The translations under genes were made by a program, and so were the position numbers. Below are positions 1 to 7,614 of a stretch of DNA of 25,819 bases, in pieces. The stretch comes from RGIG3009 sp045578425 (GTDB lineage Bacteria; Bacillota; Clostridia; Oscillospirales; Acutalibacteraceae). Location: the NCBI GenBank assembly GCA_045578425.1, contig JAZNKF010000014.1, positions 1 through 25,819 of the forward strand, written 5' to 3'. Under the pieces are notes generated by a model. That model was given only the letters and a program-made list of their open reading frames with translations. It was not told the origin of the DNA and searched no databases. Position 1 is the first letter of the stretch; each line of letters begins with the position of its first letter.

Positions 1-112
1 AATCATAACCACCGGCCGTGCCGGTGGTATGCACTAGCCCCCTTGGGGCATGCCCTTGGCTGAGCCTATAGGCTCACCGAAAAGTCTGCCAACCGCGCGA
101 CTTTCACGGGCT

Positions 113-131
113 GCCCCTAAAGGGGCTTTTC
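113..131 (+). terminator. Small hairpin plus T-run at the 3' side of tnpA
   Basis: GCCCC-TAAA-GGGGC at 113-126 is followed on the plus strand by TTTTCTTT. It reads as a terminator for transcripts coming from the left and would limit antisense transcription through tnpA. The stem is only 5 bp, so this is moderate evidence. Confidence 0.45.
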
Positions 132-132
132 T

Positions 133-609
133 TTATTTGCCCTCTTTTACTGGCTGACCCGTGAACGGGTCGACATACTCTTTGATACTCATTTGGTCGT
201 CGTTATAATCTTCTTGTAGCTGATTCTGGATATATTCCTGAATTGCCTTCTTATTTCTTCCGACCGTGCTTACGTAATAGCCCCGGCACCAGAAATGCCG
301 GTTGCCGTACTTGTACTTTAGGTTCGCATATTTCTCGAAGATCATTAAACTGCTCTTTCCCTTAAGATAACCCATTATCTGTGCTATACTGTACTTAGGC
401 GGGATTGACACGAGCATATGGATATGATCTTTACACGCCTCTGCTTCGATAATCTCTATGCCCTTATATTCACATAGCTTTCGTAGCATTTGCCCTATAT
501 CTAACTTTATTTTTCCATAGATAATCTGTCGGCGATATTTCGGAGCGAATACGATATGGTATTTACATTCCCACTTCGTGTGTGCTAAACTACTAGTGTC
601 AAGTTTCAT
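133..609 (-). CDS. tnpA: IS200-like Y1 (HUH) transposase TnpA
   Basis: This 158-aa protein is close to the usual ~150 aa for IS200 TnpA. It shows the HUH metal-binding motif as H-I-H in CKDHIHMLVSIPP, an N-terminal HIVFAPKYRR strand typical of the family, and the catalytic tyrosine within IQEYIQNQ near the C-terminus. Known family role: it cuts and rejoins single-stranded element ends at subterminal hairpins through a 5'-phosphotyrosine link. I chose the ATG at 609 because AGGAGGA lies at 621-627 on the minus strand; the open frame continues upstream to 672 but has no better site. That ribosome binding site forms one arm of a perfect 15-bp inverted repeat (see the separate entry), so translation is probably held low. 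It looks intact and possibly active. Confidence 0.93.
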   Translation of the reverse strand: MKLDTSSLAHTKWECKYHIVFAPKYRRQIIYGKIKLDIGQMLRKLCEYKGIEIIEAEACKDHIHMLVSIPPKYSIAQIMGYLKGKSSLMIFEKYANLKYKYGNRHFWCRGYYVSTVGRNKKAIQEYIQNQLQEDYNDDQMSIKEYVDPFTGQPVKEGK

Positions 610-620
610 CTGGACTTGAT

Positions 621-679
621 TCCTCCTATGGTTATGTAATGGCGGTTGGCAGACCACCATCACTATAACCATAGGAGGA
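621..679 (-). promoter_or_regulatory. Inverted repeat sequestering the tnpA ribosome binding site
   Basis: Arms 621-635 and 665-679 are perfect 15-bp complements, one arm containing the AGGAGGA ribosome binding site of tnpA. The loop (636-664) can pair further in the minus-strand RNA through a short ATGG/CCAT region with a G-U pair. IS200 elements are known to carry such a 5' hairpin that blocks translation when transcription enters from outside; the geometry here fits that role. Confidence 0.75.
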
Positions 680-743
680 TGTTTTTTCTAGGCATAGCTA
701 AAGCTTTTTGGAACCACCGGCACTGCCGGTGGTTTTCTCTCAC

Positions 744-781
744 AATAAAAATATCCCGCAAAGCTTCTCTTTGCGGGATAT
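744..781 (-). terminator. Rho-independent terminator of upp
   Basis: A perfect 13-bp stem (751-763 with 769-781, loop 764-768) lies just after the upp stop codon and is followed on the minus strand by TTTTATT. The IS200 element begins a few bases beyond it. Confidence 0.9.
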
Positions 782-791
782 GTTCGTGTCT

Positions 792-1424
792 TTACTTTGT
801 TCCGAAAATACGGTCGCCGGCATCGCCTAAACCGGGAACAATATAACCGTTTTCATTCAAACGTTCGTCCAAAGAAGCACAATAGATTTGCACATCGGGA
901 TGCGCTTCTTGCAAGGTTTTCAATCCTTCCGGCGCAGCGATAATGCACATAAACTTAATACTTTTCGGTCCGCGTTTTTTGATTTGACCAATGGCATCTA
1001 CTGCCGAGCCACCGGTAGCCAGCATAGGATCCAAAACAATCACTTCGCGTTCGTGAATGTCACCCGGTAATTTGCAATAATACTCCACCGGTTTCAACGT
1101 GGTTTCGTCGCGGTATAAGCCAATATGTCCCACACGAGCAGAAGGAACCAATTCCACGGCGCCGTCCACCATACCTAATCCGGCACGCAAAATCGGCACA
1201 AACGCTAATTTTCTGCCGGCAATTTGGTAGCCGGTGGTTTTGGCAAGCGGCGTTTCCACTTCTACTTCGCACATTGGCAAATCGCGCGTGGATTCATACA
1301 CCATCAGTTCCGTAATTTCTTGAATCAATTCGCGAAATTGTTTGGAACTGGTGTTTTTGTCACGCAACAGCGTAACTTTGTGTTGGATAAGCGGATGGTC
1401 TGCAATAAACGGTTTGTTTGGCAT
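792..1424 (-). CDS. upp: Uracil phosphoribosyltransferase
   Basis: The cytoplasmic enzyme of pyrimidine salvage: uracil + PRPP gives UMP + PPi. The 210-aa length is normal for Upp. Visible family signatures are the PRPP-binding loop VIVLDPMLATGGSA (around residues 128-141) and the C-terminal uracil-binding segment GYIVPGLGDAGDRIFGTK. The ATG at 1424 is preceded on the minus strand by AGGAGGG at good spacing. It is the last gene of a minus-strand series after tsaB, 40 bp downstream of it, and ends at a strong terminator. No damage is seen. Confidence 0.97.
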   Translation of the reverse strand: MPNKPFIADHPLIQHKVTLLRDKNTSSKQFRELIQEITELMVYESTRDLPMCEVEVETPLAKTTGYQIAGRKLAFVPILRAGLGMVDGAVELVPSARVGHIGLYRDETTLKPVEYYCKLPGDIHEREVIVLDPMLATGGSAVDAIGQIKKRGPKSIKFMCIIAAPEGLKTLQEAHPDVQIYCASLDERLNENGYIVPGLGDAGDRIFGTK

Positions 1425-1464
1425 AATAATACCCTCCTAAAATATTACTGAACTTCCTGTTTCT

Positions 1465-2196
1465 TTATTTGTTTTGTTGTCTGCTGCGCAATTCGCGTTC
1501 TGCTTGCGGCAAACGCAAATACGCTGGCACTAATTCTTCTGCTGTAACAGCGATATTTTGCTGTACCGCTGCGATTGCTATGCCAACAGCGTGTTGATAA
1601 CGTAAAACCGATGGCGCTAACCACAAGTCCGGAACATCCTTTTGCCATTGCTCATAACATAGCTGTGCGCCGTCACCGACCAACAATATGGAACCGTCTT
1701 GTTTGAGCAATCGGTCTTTCATTTCATCCATCGGCAAGGCTTCATCGGGTGTTAAACGAGTAACAATACCATTCTCTAACGAAAAAAGAGCAGTGTAGAT
1801 TTGATGGCAACGTGCATCCATTGCCGTTACGATACGACCGTTGAACGGTATACCTTCCAAACGTTGAGCCATTCCTGCCAAGGTAGAAACCGGCACGCAC
1901 GGCAAGTTTTTGGGAAACGCCAAGCCTTTGACGGCCGAAACACCGATACGCACACCGGTAAAAGAACCGGGACCCTCCGCCACGGCCAAAACATCAATGT
2001 CGGCAACCGTTAAGCCGGCATCGGCAATGGTATGATTAATCAACGGCAATAACGTTTGACTGTGCGTAAGCCCCGTATGCACAAACGATTGTGCCAAAAT
2101 ACGGTACTTGCCGTTTTCTACACGCAAAATTGCACAAGAAGCAGGCCCTGCCGACGATTCCACCGAAAGCAAAGTATACGCTTCCTTAGAAAGCAT
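1465..2196 (-). CDS. tsaB: tRNA threonylcarbamoyladenosine biosynthesis protein TsaB
   Basis: TsaB is the inactive ASKHA-fold partner of TsaD in making the t6A37 modification of ANN-decoding tRNAs. The sequence has the ASKHA start (LLSVESSAGPASCAIL) and the hallmark GPGSFTGVRIGVSAVKGLAF around residues 80-100. Length 243 aa is usual. Starts are possible at 2202 and 2196 (ATG) and at 2214 (TTG); I prefer 2196 because the GAAGGGG ribosome binding site is then 9 nt upstream. The gene overlaps the end of tsaE by about 10 bp, so translational coupling is likely. tsaE next to tsaB is the usual arrangement in Bacillota, but tsaD is not in this window. Confidence 0.93.
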   Translation of the reverse strand: MLSKEAYTLLSVESSAGPASCAILRVENGKYRILAQSFVHTGLTHSQTLLPLINHTIADAGLTVADIDVLAVAEGPGSFTGVRIGVSAVKGLAFPKNLPCVPVSTLAGMAQRLEGIPFNGRIVTAMDARCHQIYTALFSLENGIVTRLTPDEALPMDEMKDRLLKQDGSILLVGDGAQLCYEQWQKDVPDLWLAPSVLRYQHAVGIAIAAVQQNIAVTAEELVPAYLRLPQAERELRSRQQNK

Positions 2197-2614
2197 CTGC
2201 ATCCACCCCTTCAATTGTGATTTCCCGTTCGTTTTCCGAAAGACGGCGAAACGTCACGCGAATAGCATCAGACGGTAACGCCGTCTCAATATTTTCGCTC
2301 CATTCCACTGCCAACACAGCACCCTGCTGTTGGTATTCAAAAAATCCGGTAGTATCCAAATCTTCCCAACCGGTAATACGATACATATCAAAATGCACAA
2401 GCGGCGGTGTCCCGCCATAGTCATTTACCAACGCAAACGTGGGACTGGAAACATGCGCATTTGGTGCCAGCACTTGGGCCATTCCTCGCACAAACGCCGT
2501 TTTTCCCATACCCAAACCGCCAAAGAAGGCTACAACCGTGCCGGCTTTACAGTGAGCAGCCAATCTGGCACCAAGTAATTGCGTTTGTGCTTCACTGTGT
2601 GTAATCACCGACAT
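2186..2614 (-). CDS. tsaE: tRNA t6A biosynthesis ATPase TsaE
   Basis: P-loop ATPase of the TsaBDE complex that drives the t6A37 cycle. Walker A is GGLGMGKT near residues 32-39, followed by the conserved SSPTFALVNDY and HFDMYR segments; the WSE motif (VEWSENI) is also present. The 142-aa length is typical. The ATG at 2614 is preceded by AGAGGGGA; the open frame extends to 2647 but without a ribosome binding site. A likely promoter lies in the 79-bp gap after polA, so tsaE-tsaB-upp may be transcribed separately as well as by read-through. Confidence 0.95.
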   Translation of the reverse strand: MSVITHSEAQTQLLGARLAAHCKAGTVVAFFGGLGMGKTAFVRGMAQVLAPNAHVSSPTFALVNDYGGTPPLVHFDMYRITGWEDLDTTGFFEYQQQGAVLAVEWSENIETALPSDAIRVTFRRLSENEREITIEGVDADAF

Positions 2615-2645
2615 GATATTTCCCCTCTTTTCGTTCGCTTTTAAC

Positions 2646-2673
2646 ATTTTATCACAAAAACAATGTTCTGCAA
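2646..2673 (-). promoter_or_regulatory. Putative promoter of tsaE-tsaB-upp
   Basis: On the minus strand, -35 TTGCAG (2668-2673), 16-bp spacer and -10 TAAAAT (2646-2651) precede the tsaE ribosome binding site. No terminator is seen between polA and this site, so polA read-through remains possible. Confidence 0.5.
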
Positions 2674-2692
2674 AGACTTATTTTTGAATTTT

Positions 2693-5221
2693 TTATTGTT
2701 TTGCATCATACCACGTTTTACCGATGTTTACGTCTGCACGCAAACGAACGGTCAGTGTGGCCGCTTTTTCCATTTCTTCTTGCAAAATGCAGGCAACCTT
2801 CTCAGATTCGTTTTCTCTTGCTTCTACAATCAATTCATCATGAACTTGTAAAATTAAACGAGCATCAACTTTTTCTTCGTTCAACCGACGATGCACGCGA
2901 ATCATGGCAAATTTAATAATATCTGCCGCCGTACCTTGAATCGGCATATTACGCGCCACACGCTCACCAAAAGAACGTGTGACGTGGTTGGAAACTTTCA
3001 GTTCCGGCAACGGGCGACGACGATTAAACATTGTTTTGGCGTAACCAGTACGGTTTGCCTCGGCAATCAAAAAATCCATGTACCCCGCCACCGCACTGTA
3101 ATGCGCCAAATATTGGTCAATATAGTGTTTTGCCTCCGCGTAGGTGACGTGAATGTCTTCGGATAACGAATGTGCACCAATGCCGTAAACAATGCCAAAG
3201 TTCACCGCTTTGGCTTGGGAACGCATAAGCGGCGTCACCAAAAGTTCAGGCACGTCAAACACTTGAGAAGCGGTAATACGGTGAATGTCTTCTTCGTTAT
3301 TAAAAGCATCCGTCATGGTTTCATCGCCTGACAATGCCGCCAAAACACGCAACTCAATCTGCGAATAGTCTGCATCGCACAACACGTACCCCTCTTGGGC
3401 ACGGAAAAAACGCCGCAACTCTCTGCCCAGTTCTTGTTTTACGGGAATGTTTTGCAAGTTTGGCTCGGTTGACGATATCCGACCGGTACGCGTTTCCGTT
3501 TGATTAAAGCAAGAGTGAATGCGCCCGTCTGTGGCAATCACCTTTTGCAGTCCGTCACAATAGGTGGATTTAAGTTTGGATAACGTGCGATAATCCAAAA
3601 TCATTTCCACTACCGGGTGTGCGTGCCGTAACGATTCCAGCACTTCGGCATTGGTGGAATATCCCGATTTCGTTTTCTTTTTGGCAGGTAATTGCAAGTC
3701 CTCGAACAAGGCTTTTGCCAGTTGTTTGGGAGAATTAAGATTGAATTCGTATCCCACTTGTTCCGTAATATTTTTAATCAAAACGTCCAAGCGCTCTTGC
3801 AACTGGTTGCCAAAGGCGGCAACGCCTTCCCCATCCACTTCAAAACCGGCAGTCTCCATCGATGCCAACACCACTGCCAACGGAATTTCCATATCGGTTA
3901 GCAAGGAAATCATTTCTGCCTCGACCAACTGTTTTTCCAAGACAGCGCACAGCGGCTCCAGCACACGCACTTCTTCGGGGGCATCGCCTGCAAATGGCAA
4001 CACACCATACTCTTGTGCTAAGCGGGTCACATCGTACTCAGAAGCCAACGGATTGAGCAAATAAGCTGCCAGCACCGCATCAAAAGATACGCCCTCGAGC
4101 GTTTTGCCATACTTTAAACAATGAGCAGCCAACAACTTGGTATCAGCTGTTTTTTTGCCGACAGTGGCATCGGATAACATTTCAAGAAACTGTGTATCAT
4201 CGGCCATCATTGAAGCGACCATACCATTTGCCGTCAACCAAGCCGTATCTTCAAAAAGCCACACGGTCAGCGGACTGGCGGATAAAATAGTGGTCGGTTC
4301 TACCGTTTTTAGCGTTTGTATTTCTTGAATCAAATCGGTTACAGGAGCCGTAACGGTTGCGTTCAGCCCCATCTTTTCCATCAGTTTGAACAACTCCAGT
4401 TTCGTCATCAGTACCGACAGTTCGTTCTCTTGTACAGGCGCCAATGCGTAATGGGTAAGGTCTGTATCAACGGGTGCTTCACAGCAAATGGTACCCAGAC
4501 GACGGCTGAGATAAGCACTGTCTTTCCCTTCTGTCAATTTATGACGAAGGGTTTCGCGCAGGTCATCCAAATGTTCATACACACCATCAACCGTTGCATA
4601 CTGATGCAATAAATCCAATGCCGTTTTTTCACCAACACCGGGGACACCGGGAATGTTGTCACTGCTATCTCCCATAAGTGCTTTCAAGTCAATAAGTTGA
4701 GAGGGTGTCAATCCATATTTTTCAAAAACCGCCGCCGGGTCAAAAACGACGGTTTCGGGTTTTCCCATACGAGTGGTTGCCAAAAGAACGGTTACTTCTT
4801 CACTGACTAATTGCAACGAATCACGGTCACCGGTTGCCACAAAACAAGGCACCCCACTTTGGCTTGCTTTTGCGGCTAACGTACCCAAAATATCGTCTGC
4901 CTCGTAGCCGTCTTGTTCCACCACGTGACAACCCATCAACGTTAACAACTCTTTAATAAGCGGCAGTTGTTGCGCCAATTCTTCGGGCATGCCTTTGCGT
5001 CCTGCTTTGTACTGTCCGTACCATTCGTGCCGAAACGTCGGCGCTTTGCGGTCAAAAGCGATGGCTACCGCATCGGCTTTTGTTTGTTCTGCTAAGCGAA
5101 AATAAATATTCAAAAACCCCACCAGCGCATTGGTAGGCACACCGTCGTGCGTGGTAAGCACTTTGATTCCATAAAATGCACGGTTAAGAATACTGTTTCC
5201 GTCAATAATCAGCAATCGCAT
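2693..5221 (-). CDS. polA: DNA polymerase I (5' nuclease + polymerase, degenerate 3'-5' exonuclease)
   Basis: Full-length 842-aa family A polymerase for Okazaki-fragment processing and repair. The 5'-3' nuclease domain covers about residues 1-290: LLIIDGNSILNRAFYG, the YEADDILG acidic cluster, ATGDRDSLQLV and the helix-hairpin-helix GDSSDNIPGVPGVGEKTA. The middle domain (about 300-450) lacks the DxE metal ligands of a proofreading exonuclease; the corresponding stretch reads TVWLFEDTAWL. The polymerase domain has motif A DADYSQIELRVLAALSGDE, motif B RSQAKAVNFGIVYGIG and motif C LILQVHDELIVEA. A non-proofreading middle domain is usual in many Bacillota Pol I enzymes. ATG at 5221 follows GGAAGGG on the minus strand. 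It lies downstream of fba, separated by a hairpin. Confidence 0.97.
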   Translation of the reverse strand: MRLLIIDGNSILNRAFYGIKVLTTHDGVPTNALVGFLNIYFRLAEQTKADAVAIAFDRKAPTFRHEWYGQYKAGRKGMPEELAQQLPLIKELLTLMGCHVVEQDGYEADDILGTLAAKASQSGVPCFVATGDRDSLQLVSEEVTVLLATTRMGKPETVVFDPAAVFEKYGLTPSQLIDLKALMGDSSDNIPGVPGVGEKTALDLLHQYATVDGVYEHLDDLRETLRHKLTEGKDSAYLSRRLGTICCEAPVDTDLTHYALAPVQENELSVLMTKLELFKLMEKMGLNATVTAPVTDLIQEIQTLKTVEPTTILSASPLTVWLFEDTAWLTANGMVASMMADDTQFLEMLSDATVGKKTADTKLLAAHCLKYGKTLEGVSFDAVLAAYLLNPLASEYDVTRLAQEYGVLPFAGDAPEEVRVLEPLCAVLEKQLVEAEMISLLTDMEIPLAVVLASMETAGFEVDGEGVAAFGNQLQERLDVLIKNITEQVGYEFNLNSPKQLAKALFEDLQLPAKKKTKSGYSTNAEVLESLRHAHPVVEMILDYRTLSKLKSTYCDGLQKVIATDGRIHSCFNQTETRTGRISSTEPNLQNIPVKQELGRELRRFFRAQEGYVLCDADYSQIELRVLAALSGDETMTDAFNNEEDIHRITASQVFDVPELLVTPLMRSQAKAVNFGIVYGIGAHSLSEDIHVTYAEAKHYIDQYLAHYSAVAGYMDFLIAEANRTGYAKTMFNRRRPLPELKVSNHVTRSFGERVARNMPIQGTAADIIKFAMIRVHRRLNEEKVDARLILQVHDELIVEARENESEKVACILQEEMEKAATLTVRLRADVNIGKTWYDAKQ

Positions 5222-5239
5222 GGCGAATGACCCTTCCTT

Positions 5240-5276
5240 TTAAAATGATACCCCGCTTGATGGGCAAGCGGGGTAT
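5240..5276 (-). terminator. Terminator between fba and polA
   Basis: Perfect 12-bp stem ATACCCCGCTTG/CAAGCGGGGTAT (5248-5259 with 5265-5276), loop 5 nt, 10 nt after the fba stop. On the minus strand it is followed by ATTTTAAAA, a weak T-run, so termination may be partial and polA may depend on read-through. Confidence 0.7.
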
Positions 5277-5286
5277 ACTATACTTT

Positions 5287-6222
5287 TTAGGCTTTATTGG
5301 CACTACCCAAAACATTTTGGATTTTGTGTTTGACAACAGCGGTAATACACTCACGTCCATCGCCCAAATATTGGCGTGGGTCGAAATGAGTGGGGTTTTC
5401 TTTGAGATGACGACGAACGCCGGCAGTCAATGCCAAACGCAAGTCGGAATCAACATTGATTTTGCAAACAGCCATGGAAGCCGCTTTGCGCAACATATCT
5501 TCGGGAATGCCGATAGCATCTGCCATTTGCCCACCGTTTTCATTAACCATGGCGACGTATTCCGGCATAACGGAAGAAGCACCGTGCAACACAATCGGGA
5601 AACCGGGCAAACGGTTCATCACTTCTTGCAAAATATCAAAACGAAGTTGTGGTTTTTGACCGGGTTTAAACTTGAATGCACCATGGCTGGTACCAATGGC
5701 AATTGCCAACGAATCCACACCGGTACGTGTAACAAAATCTTGTACTTGGTCAGGGTCGGTATAATTGGCCTTATCCGCCTCAACACTGACTTCGTCTTCG
5801 ACACCTGCCAATTGACCCAATTCCCCTTCCACGGTCACACCGCGAGCATGAGCATACTCGACCACTTTGCGAGTAAGTTCCACATTTTCTTCATACGGTA
5901 AATGTGAACCGTCAATCATAACTGAAGTAAAACCGCCGTCAATGCAATCTTTGCAAAGTTCAAAACTGGAACCGTGGTCCAAGTGCAAAGCAATCGGCAA
6001 ACCGGTTTCTTCCACAGCGGCTTGTACCATGTGATACAGATACCCGTGATGAGCATATTTACGTGCCGAACCGGAAACTTGCAAAATAACCGGCGAGTTC
6101 AATTCTTTACAAGCACCGACAATACCTTGCATGATTTCCATGTTGTTAATATTGAAAGCGCCGATAGCATAGCCACCTTCATAGGCTTTCTCAAACATTT
6201 CTTTTGTGTTAACAAGGGGCAT
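5287..6222 (-). CDS. fba: Class II fructose-1,6-bisphosphate aldolase
   Basis: Glycolytic/gluconeogenic zinc aldolase converting fructose-1,6-bisphosphate to DHAP and glyceraldehyde-3-phosphate. The 311-aa protein begins MPLVNTKEMFEKAYEGGYA, typical of class II (FbaA-type). Zinc-ligand and active-site regions are visible as ALHLDHGSS, VTVEGELGQLAG, AIGTSHGAFKF and IVLHGASSV. The ATG at 6222 has AGGAGG about 9 nt upstream on the minus strand; the longer open frame to 6252 has none. The gene has its own promoter (6254-6281) and a downstream hairpin, so it is probably monocistronic at high expression. It ends ALTAGVRRHLKENPTHFDPRQYLG..., a normal family C-terminus. Confidence 0.97.
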   Translation of the reverse strand: MPLVNTKEMFEKAYEGGYAIGAFNINNMEIMQGIVGACKELNSPVILQVSGSARKYAHHGYLYHMVQAAVEETGLPIALHLDHGSSFELCKDCIDGGFTSVMIDGSHLPYEENVELTRKVVEYAHARGVTVEGELGQLAGVEDEVSVEADKANYTDPDQVQDFVTRTGVDSLAIAIGTSHGAFKFKPGQKPQLRFDILQEVMNRLPGFPIVLHGASSVMPEYVAMVNENGGQMADAIGIPEDMLRKAASMAVCKINVDSDLRLALTAGVRRHLKENPTHFDPRQYLGDGRECITAVVKHKIQNVLGSANKA

Positions 6223-6253
6223 AACGAAAAACCTCCTAACAATCTTTAACATC

Positions 6254-6281
6254 AGTATACACTATTTTTTTATATAAGCAA
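6254..6281 (-). promoter_or_regulatory. Promoter of fba
   Basis: Minus strand -35 TTGCTT (6276-6281), 16-bp spacer, -10 TATACT (6254-6259), giving a ~30-nt leader before the AGGAGG of fba. It lies back to back with the plus-strand promoter at 6321-6349. Confidence 0.7.
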
Positions 6282-6320
6282 AGGGAAAATTGAAAAAAAC
6301 GCAACTTTTTTTCAAAAAAC

Positions 6321-6349
6321 TTGTGTCATAATCGGTTTTTTGTTATACT
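6321..6349 (+). promoter_or_regulatory. Promoter of the DUF6062 gene
   Basis: -35 TTGTGT (6321-6326), 17-bp spacer, -10 TATACT (6344-6349), followed by a short A-rich leader and AGGAAGG at 6361-6367. Confidence 0.65.
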
Positions 6350-6369
6350 AAAACAAAAAAAGGAAGGTT

Positions 6370-7071
6370 GTGAGCCTTTTGCGTTCCGATATTACCAATA
6401 TTCCCATAAGCGAGGTCTTTGAGCCAAAGGCCGGTTGTCCGATTTGCCGCATGCGCAACATGTTAGAAAAACGCATGGCAGAATACATTACCGGTGCTGC
6501 CATGATGGAGCCTGACGTGCGCATTGAAACCAACCGTTTGGGATTTTGCATTGACCATTTTCGCGATATTATGAAGCAACGAAACCGTTTGGGTGTCGCT
6601 TTAATTTTAGAAAGTCACTTAGCCGAAACGGAGCAAGAGGTTTTCAAAGGTCTTCCGTTAATTGGCAAAAGCAGCAAAAAACAAGCTTTGCATGCAAGTG
6701 AGCAGCAAAATACCTGCTTTATCTGTCAGCAGGTTGACTGGGCAATGGAACGAATGTTAGCCACCGTTTGCCGTTTGTGGGAAAATGAAGCGGATTTTCG
6801 CAAGTTATTTGACGAGCAAGAAGCATTGTGTCTCCCCCATTTTTCATTGCTCGTCCAAACAGCTCAAACCGCTATGAGCAAAAAAAGCATTACTCCCTTT
6901 TCCAAGACGGCGTCTGCCCTTTCGCAACGTTACATGACATCCTTGCGACAAGACGTTTCGCACTTTTGTAAAATGTTTGATTATCGCAACAGCGGCGAAA
7001 ATGCAGACTGGGGAAATTCACGCGATGCAGTGGAACGTGCTGTGTGGTTTTTGACCGGTCGTGAACCGTAA
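6370..7071 (+). CDS. DUF6062 family protein (Cys-pair, function unknown)
   Basis: A 233-aa soluble protein that I recognise by pattern as DUF6062, common in Clostridia and without a known function. It has two similar halves, each with a CxxC followed by a Cys near a His: CPIC (residues 23-26) then GFCIDHF, and CFIC (about 117-120) then CLPHF. This repeated zinc-finger-like arrangement suggests metal or iron-sulfur binding, which is inference. The conserved ETNRLGFC...QRNRLGVALILESHL block is the best family marker. The start is uncertain: GTG at 6370 is only 2 nt after AGGAAGG, while TTG at 6379 has better spacing. No signal peptide or membrane segment. No partner gene is indicated by context. 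Confidence 0.85.
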   Translation: MSLLRSDITNIPISEVFEPKAGCPICRMRNMLEKRMAEYITGAAMMEPDVRIETNRLGFCIDHFRDIMKQRNRLGVALILESHLAETEQEVFKGLPLIGKSSKKQALHASEQQNTCFICQQVDWAMERMLATVCRLWENEADFRKLFDEQEALCLPHFSLLVQTAQTAMSKKSITPFSKTASALSQRYMTSLRQDVSHFCKMFDYRNSGENADWGNSRDAVERAVWFLTGREP

Positions 7072-7312
7072 AGTAAATTCAACAATCCGTATGTAAATAT
7101 TCTTAAAAATGCAAATATTTTTTATTATTTCGACCCTTTACGACGTAAAAACACCTCGAAATATAAGGATTTGTTCACATTTTCAACATAGTTTTCCACA
7201 ATTGGGGTGTTTTTGAATATATTACAAAGAGTTATATTTCCTTTCCAAACACACTTTTTTGTATAAATTTTTCAGTAAATCCCATACTCACAACAAGCAA
7301 AGGAGTGTGAGT
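7072..7312. other. AT-rich intergenic region with dyads and DnaA-box-like 9-mers
   Basis: No gene. It holds a nested inverted repeat at 7127-7162 (outer arms ATTTCGA/TCGAAAT, inner arms TTTACG/CGTAAA) and three 9-mers resembling clostridial DnaA boxes at 7171-7179, 7180-7188 and 7192-7200. A weak AT-only hairpin at 7095-7119 follows the DUF6062 gene and may act as a poor terminator. I could not find a convincing -35/-10 pair for the downstream small gene. Confidence 0.5.
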
Positions 7313-7315
7313 ATG
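7283..7315 (+). promoter_or_regulatory. Hairpin around the start codon of the small membrane protein
   Basis: Perfect 10-bp inverted repeat CATACTCACA (7283-7292) and TGTGAGTATG (7306-7315). The 13-nt loop carries AAAGGAG, and the ATG start codon is inside the 3' arm. This layout suggests translation initiation is controlled by RNA structure, or that the dyad is an operator; the sequence alone cannot decide. Confidence 0.5.
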
Positions 7316-7576
7316 ATAAAAGGAATCAATCGACAAATCGTGGAAGTTACCGACACCAAAAGCCCTTATTTTGAACGCGTATTTTTGGTGGTTCGCCACC
7401 ATTGCACCGATTGTCCGGCCGTGCTGTTAGACCAAGAAGCTCACAAACTGCTTTCCTCCCAAGATGCGTACAGCGGACTAAAAAAAGCCCGTCGCCGCTA
7501 TGCAGGAATGCAAATTTTATGCTTAGTTTTAGGAGGAACAATAGGGGCGGGTTTGGCACAATTGATTTTGCATTGA
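7313..7576 (+). CDS. Small protein with a C-terminal membrane segment, function unknown
   Basis: 87 aa. I do not recognise the family. The soluble N-terminal part (about 1-60) contains HHCTDCPA, a His-His-Cys-x-x-Cys that could bind metal, and a basic stretch KKARRRYAG just before one hydrophobic segment MQILCLVLGGTIGAGLAQLIL at the C-terminus. This predicts a tail-anchored membrane protein with the positive charges on the cytoplasmic side. The ATG at 7313 is chosen because AAAGGAG lies 7-8 nt upstream; the frame is open back to 7259 without a site. The start codon is buried in a hairpin. A strong bidirectional terminator follows directly. Confidence 0.8.
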   Translation: MIKGINRQIVEVTDTKSPYFERVFLVVRHHCTDCPAVLLDQEAHKLLSSQDAYSGLKKARRRYAGMQILCLVLGGTIGAGLAQLILH

Positions 7577-7577
7577 T

Positions 7578-7614
7578 AAAAAGAAGACCTTGCCAGCGAC
7601 AAGGTCTTCTTTTT
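7578..7614. terminator. Bidirectional terminator between the small gene and degV
   Basis: 15-bp stem AAAAAGAAGACCTTG/CAAGGTCTTCTTTTT with a 7-nt loop, flanked by A-run and T-run so that it works on both strands. It ends both convergent genes and overlaps the degV stop codon. Confidence 0.9.

Larger units (their letters stand above)
1..740 (-). mobile_element. IS200-type insertion sequence (tnpA only)
   Basis: Bounded by two copies of the same subterminal hairpin: ACCACCGGC/GCCGGTGGT at 8-28 (loop CGT) and 713-733 (loop ACT). Matching end hairpins without long terminal inverted repeats are typical of the IS200/IS605 family, whose Y1 transposase acts on single-stranded DNA. The single gene between them is a Y1 transposase on the minus strand, so the left end is near 740 and the right end near 1. 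The right-hand cleavage site may lie outside the window, so the exact ends are unknown. No tnpB is visible. The element sits directly after the upp terminator, an insertion point that spares the host gene. Confidence 0.85.

Noticed and set aside
1..740. IS605-type element with tnpB and guide RNA
   Set aside because: Only tnpA is found between the matching end hairpins; there is no room for tnpB and no omega-RNA-like right end that I can identify within the window.
4020..4330. Active proofreading domain in DNA polymerase I
   Set aside because: The DxE metal-binding residues expected at the start of the 3'-5' exonuclease domain are missing, as in many Bacillota enzymes.
5227..5901. Long plus-strand open frame (224 aa) antisense to fba
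   Set aside because: It is fully antisense to a certain gene, has no ribosome binding site or recognisable domain, and arises from codon bias.
7171..7200. Chromosomal replication origin
   Set aside because: The DnaA-box-like 9-mers are imperfect and few, and none of the usual origin genes is adjacent; kept only as a low-interest finding.
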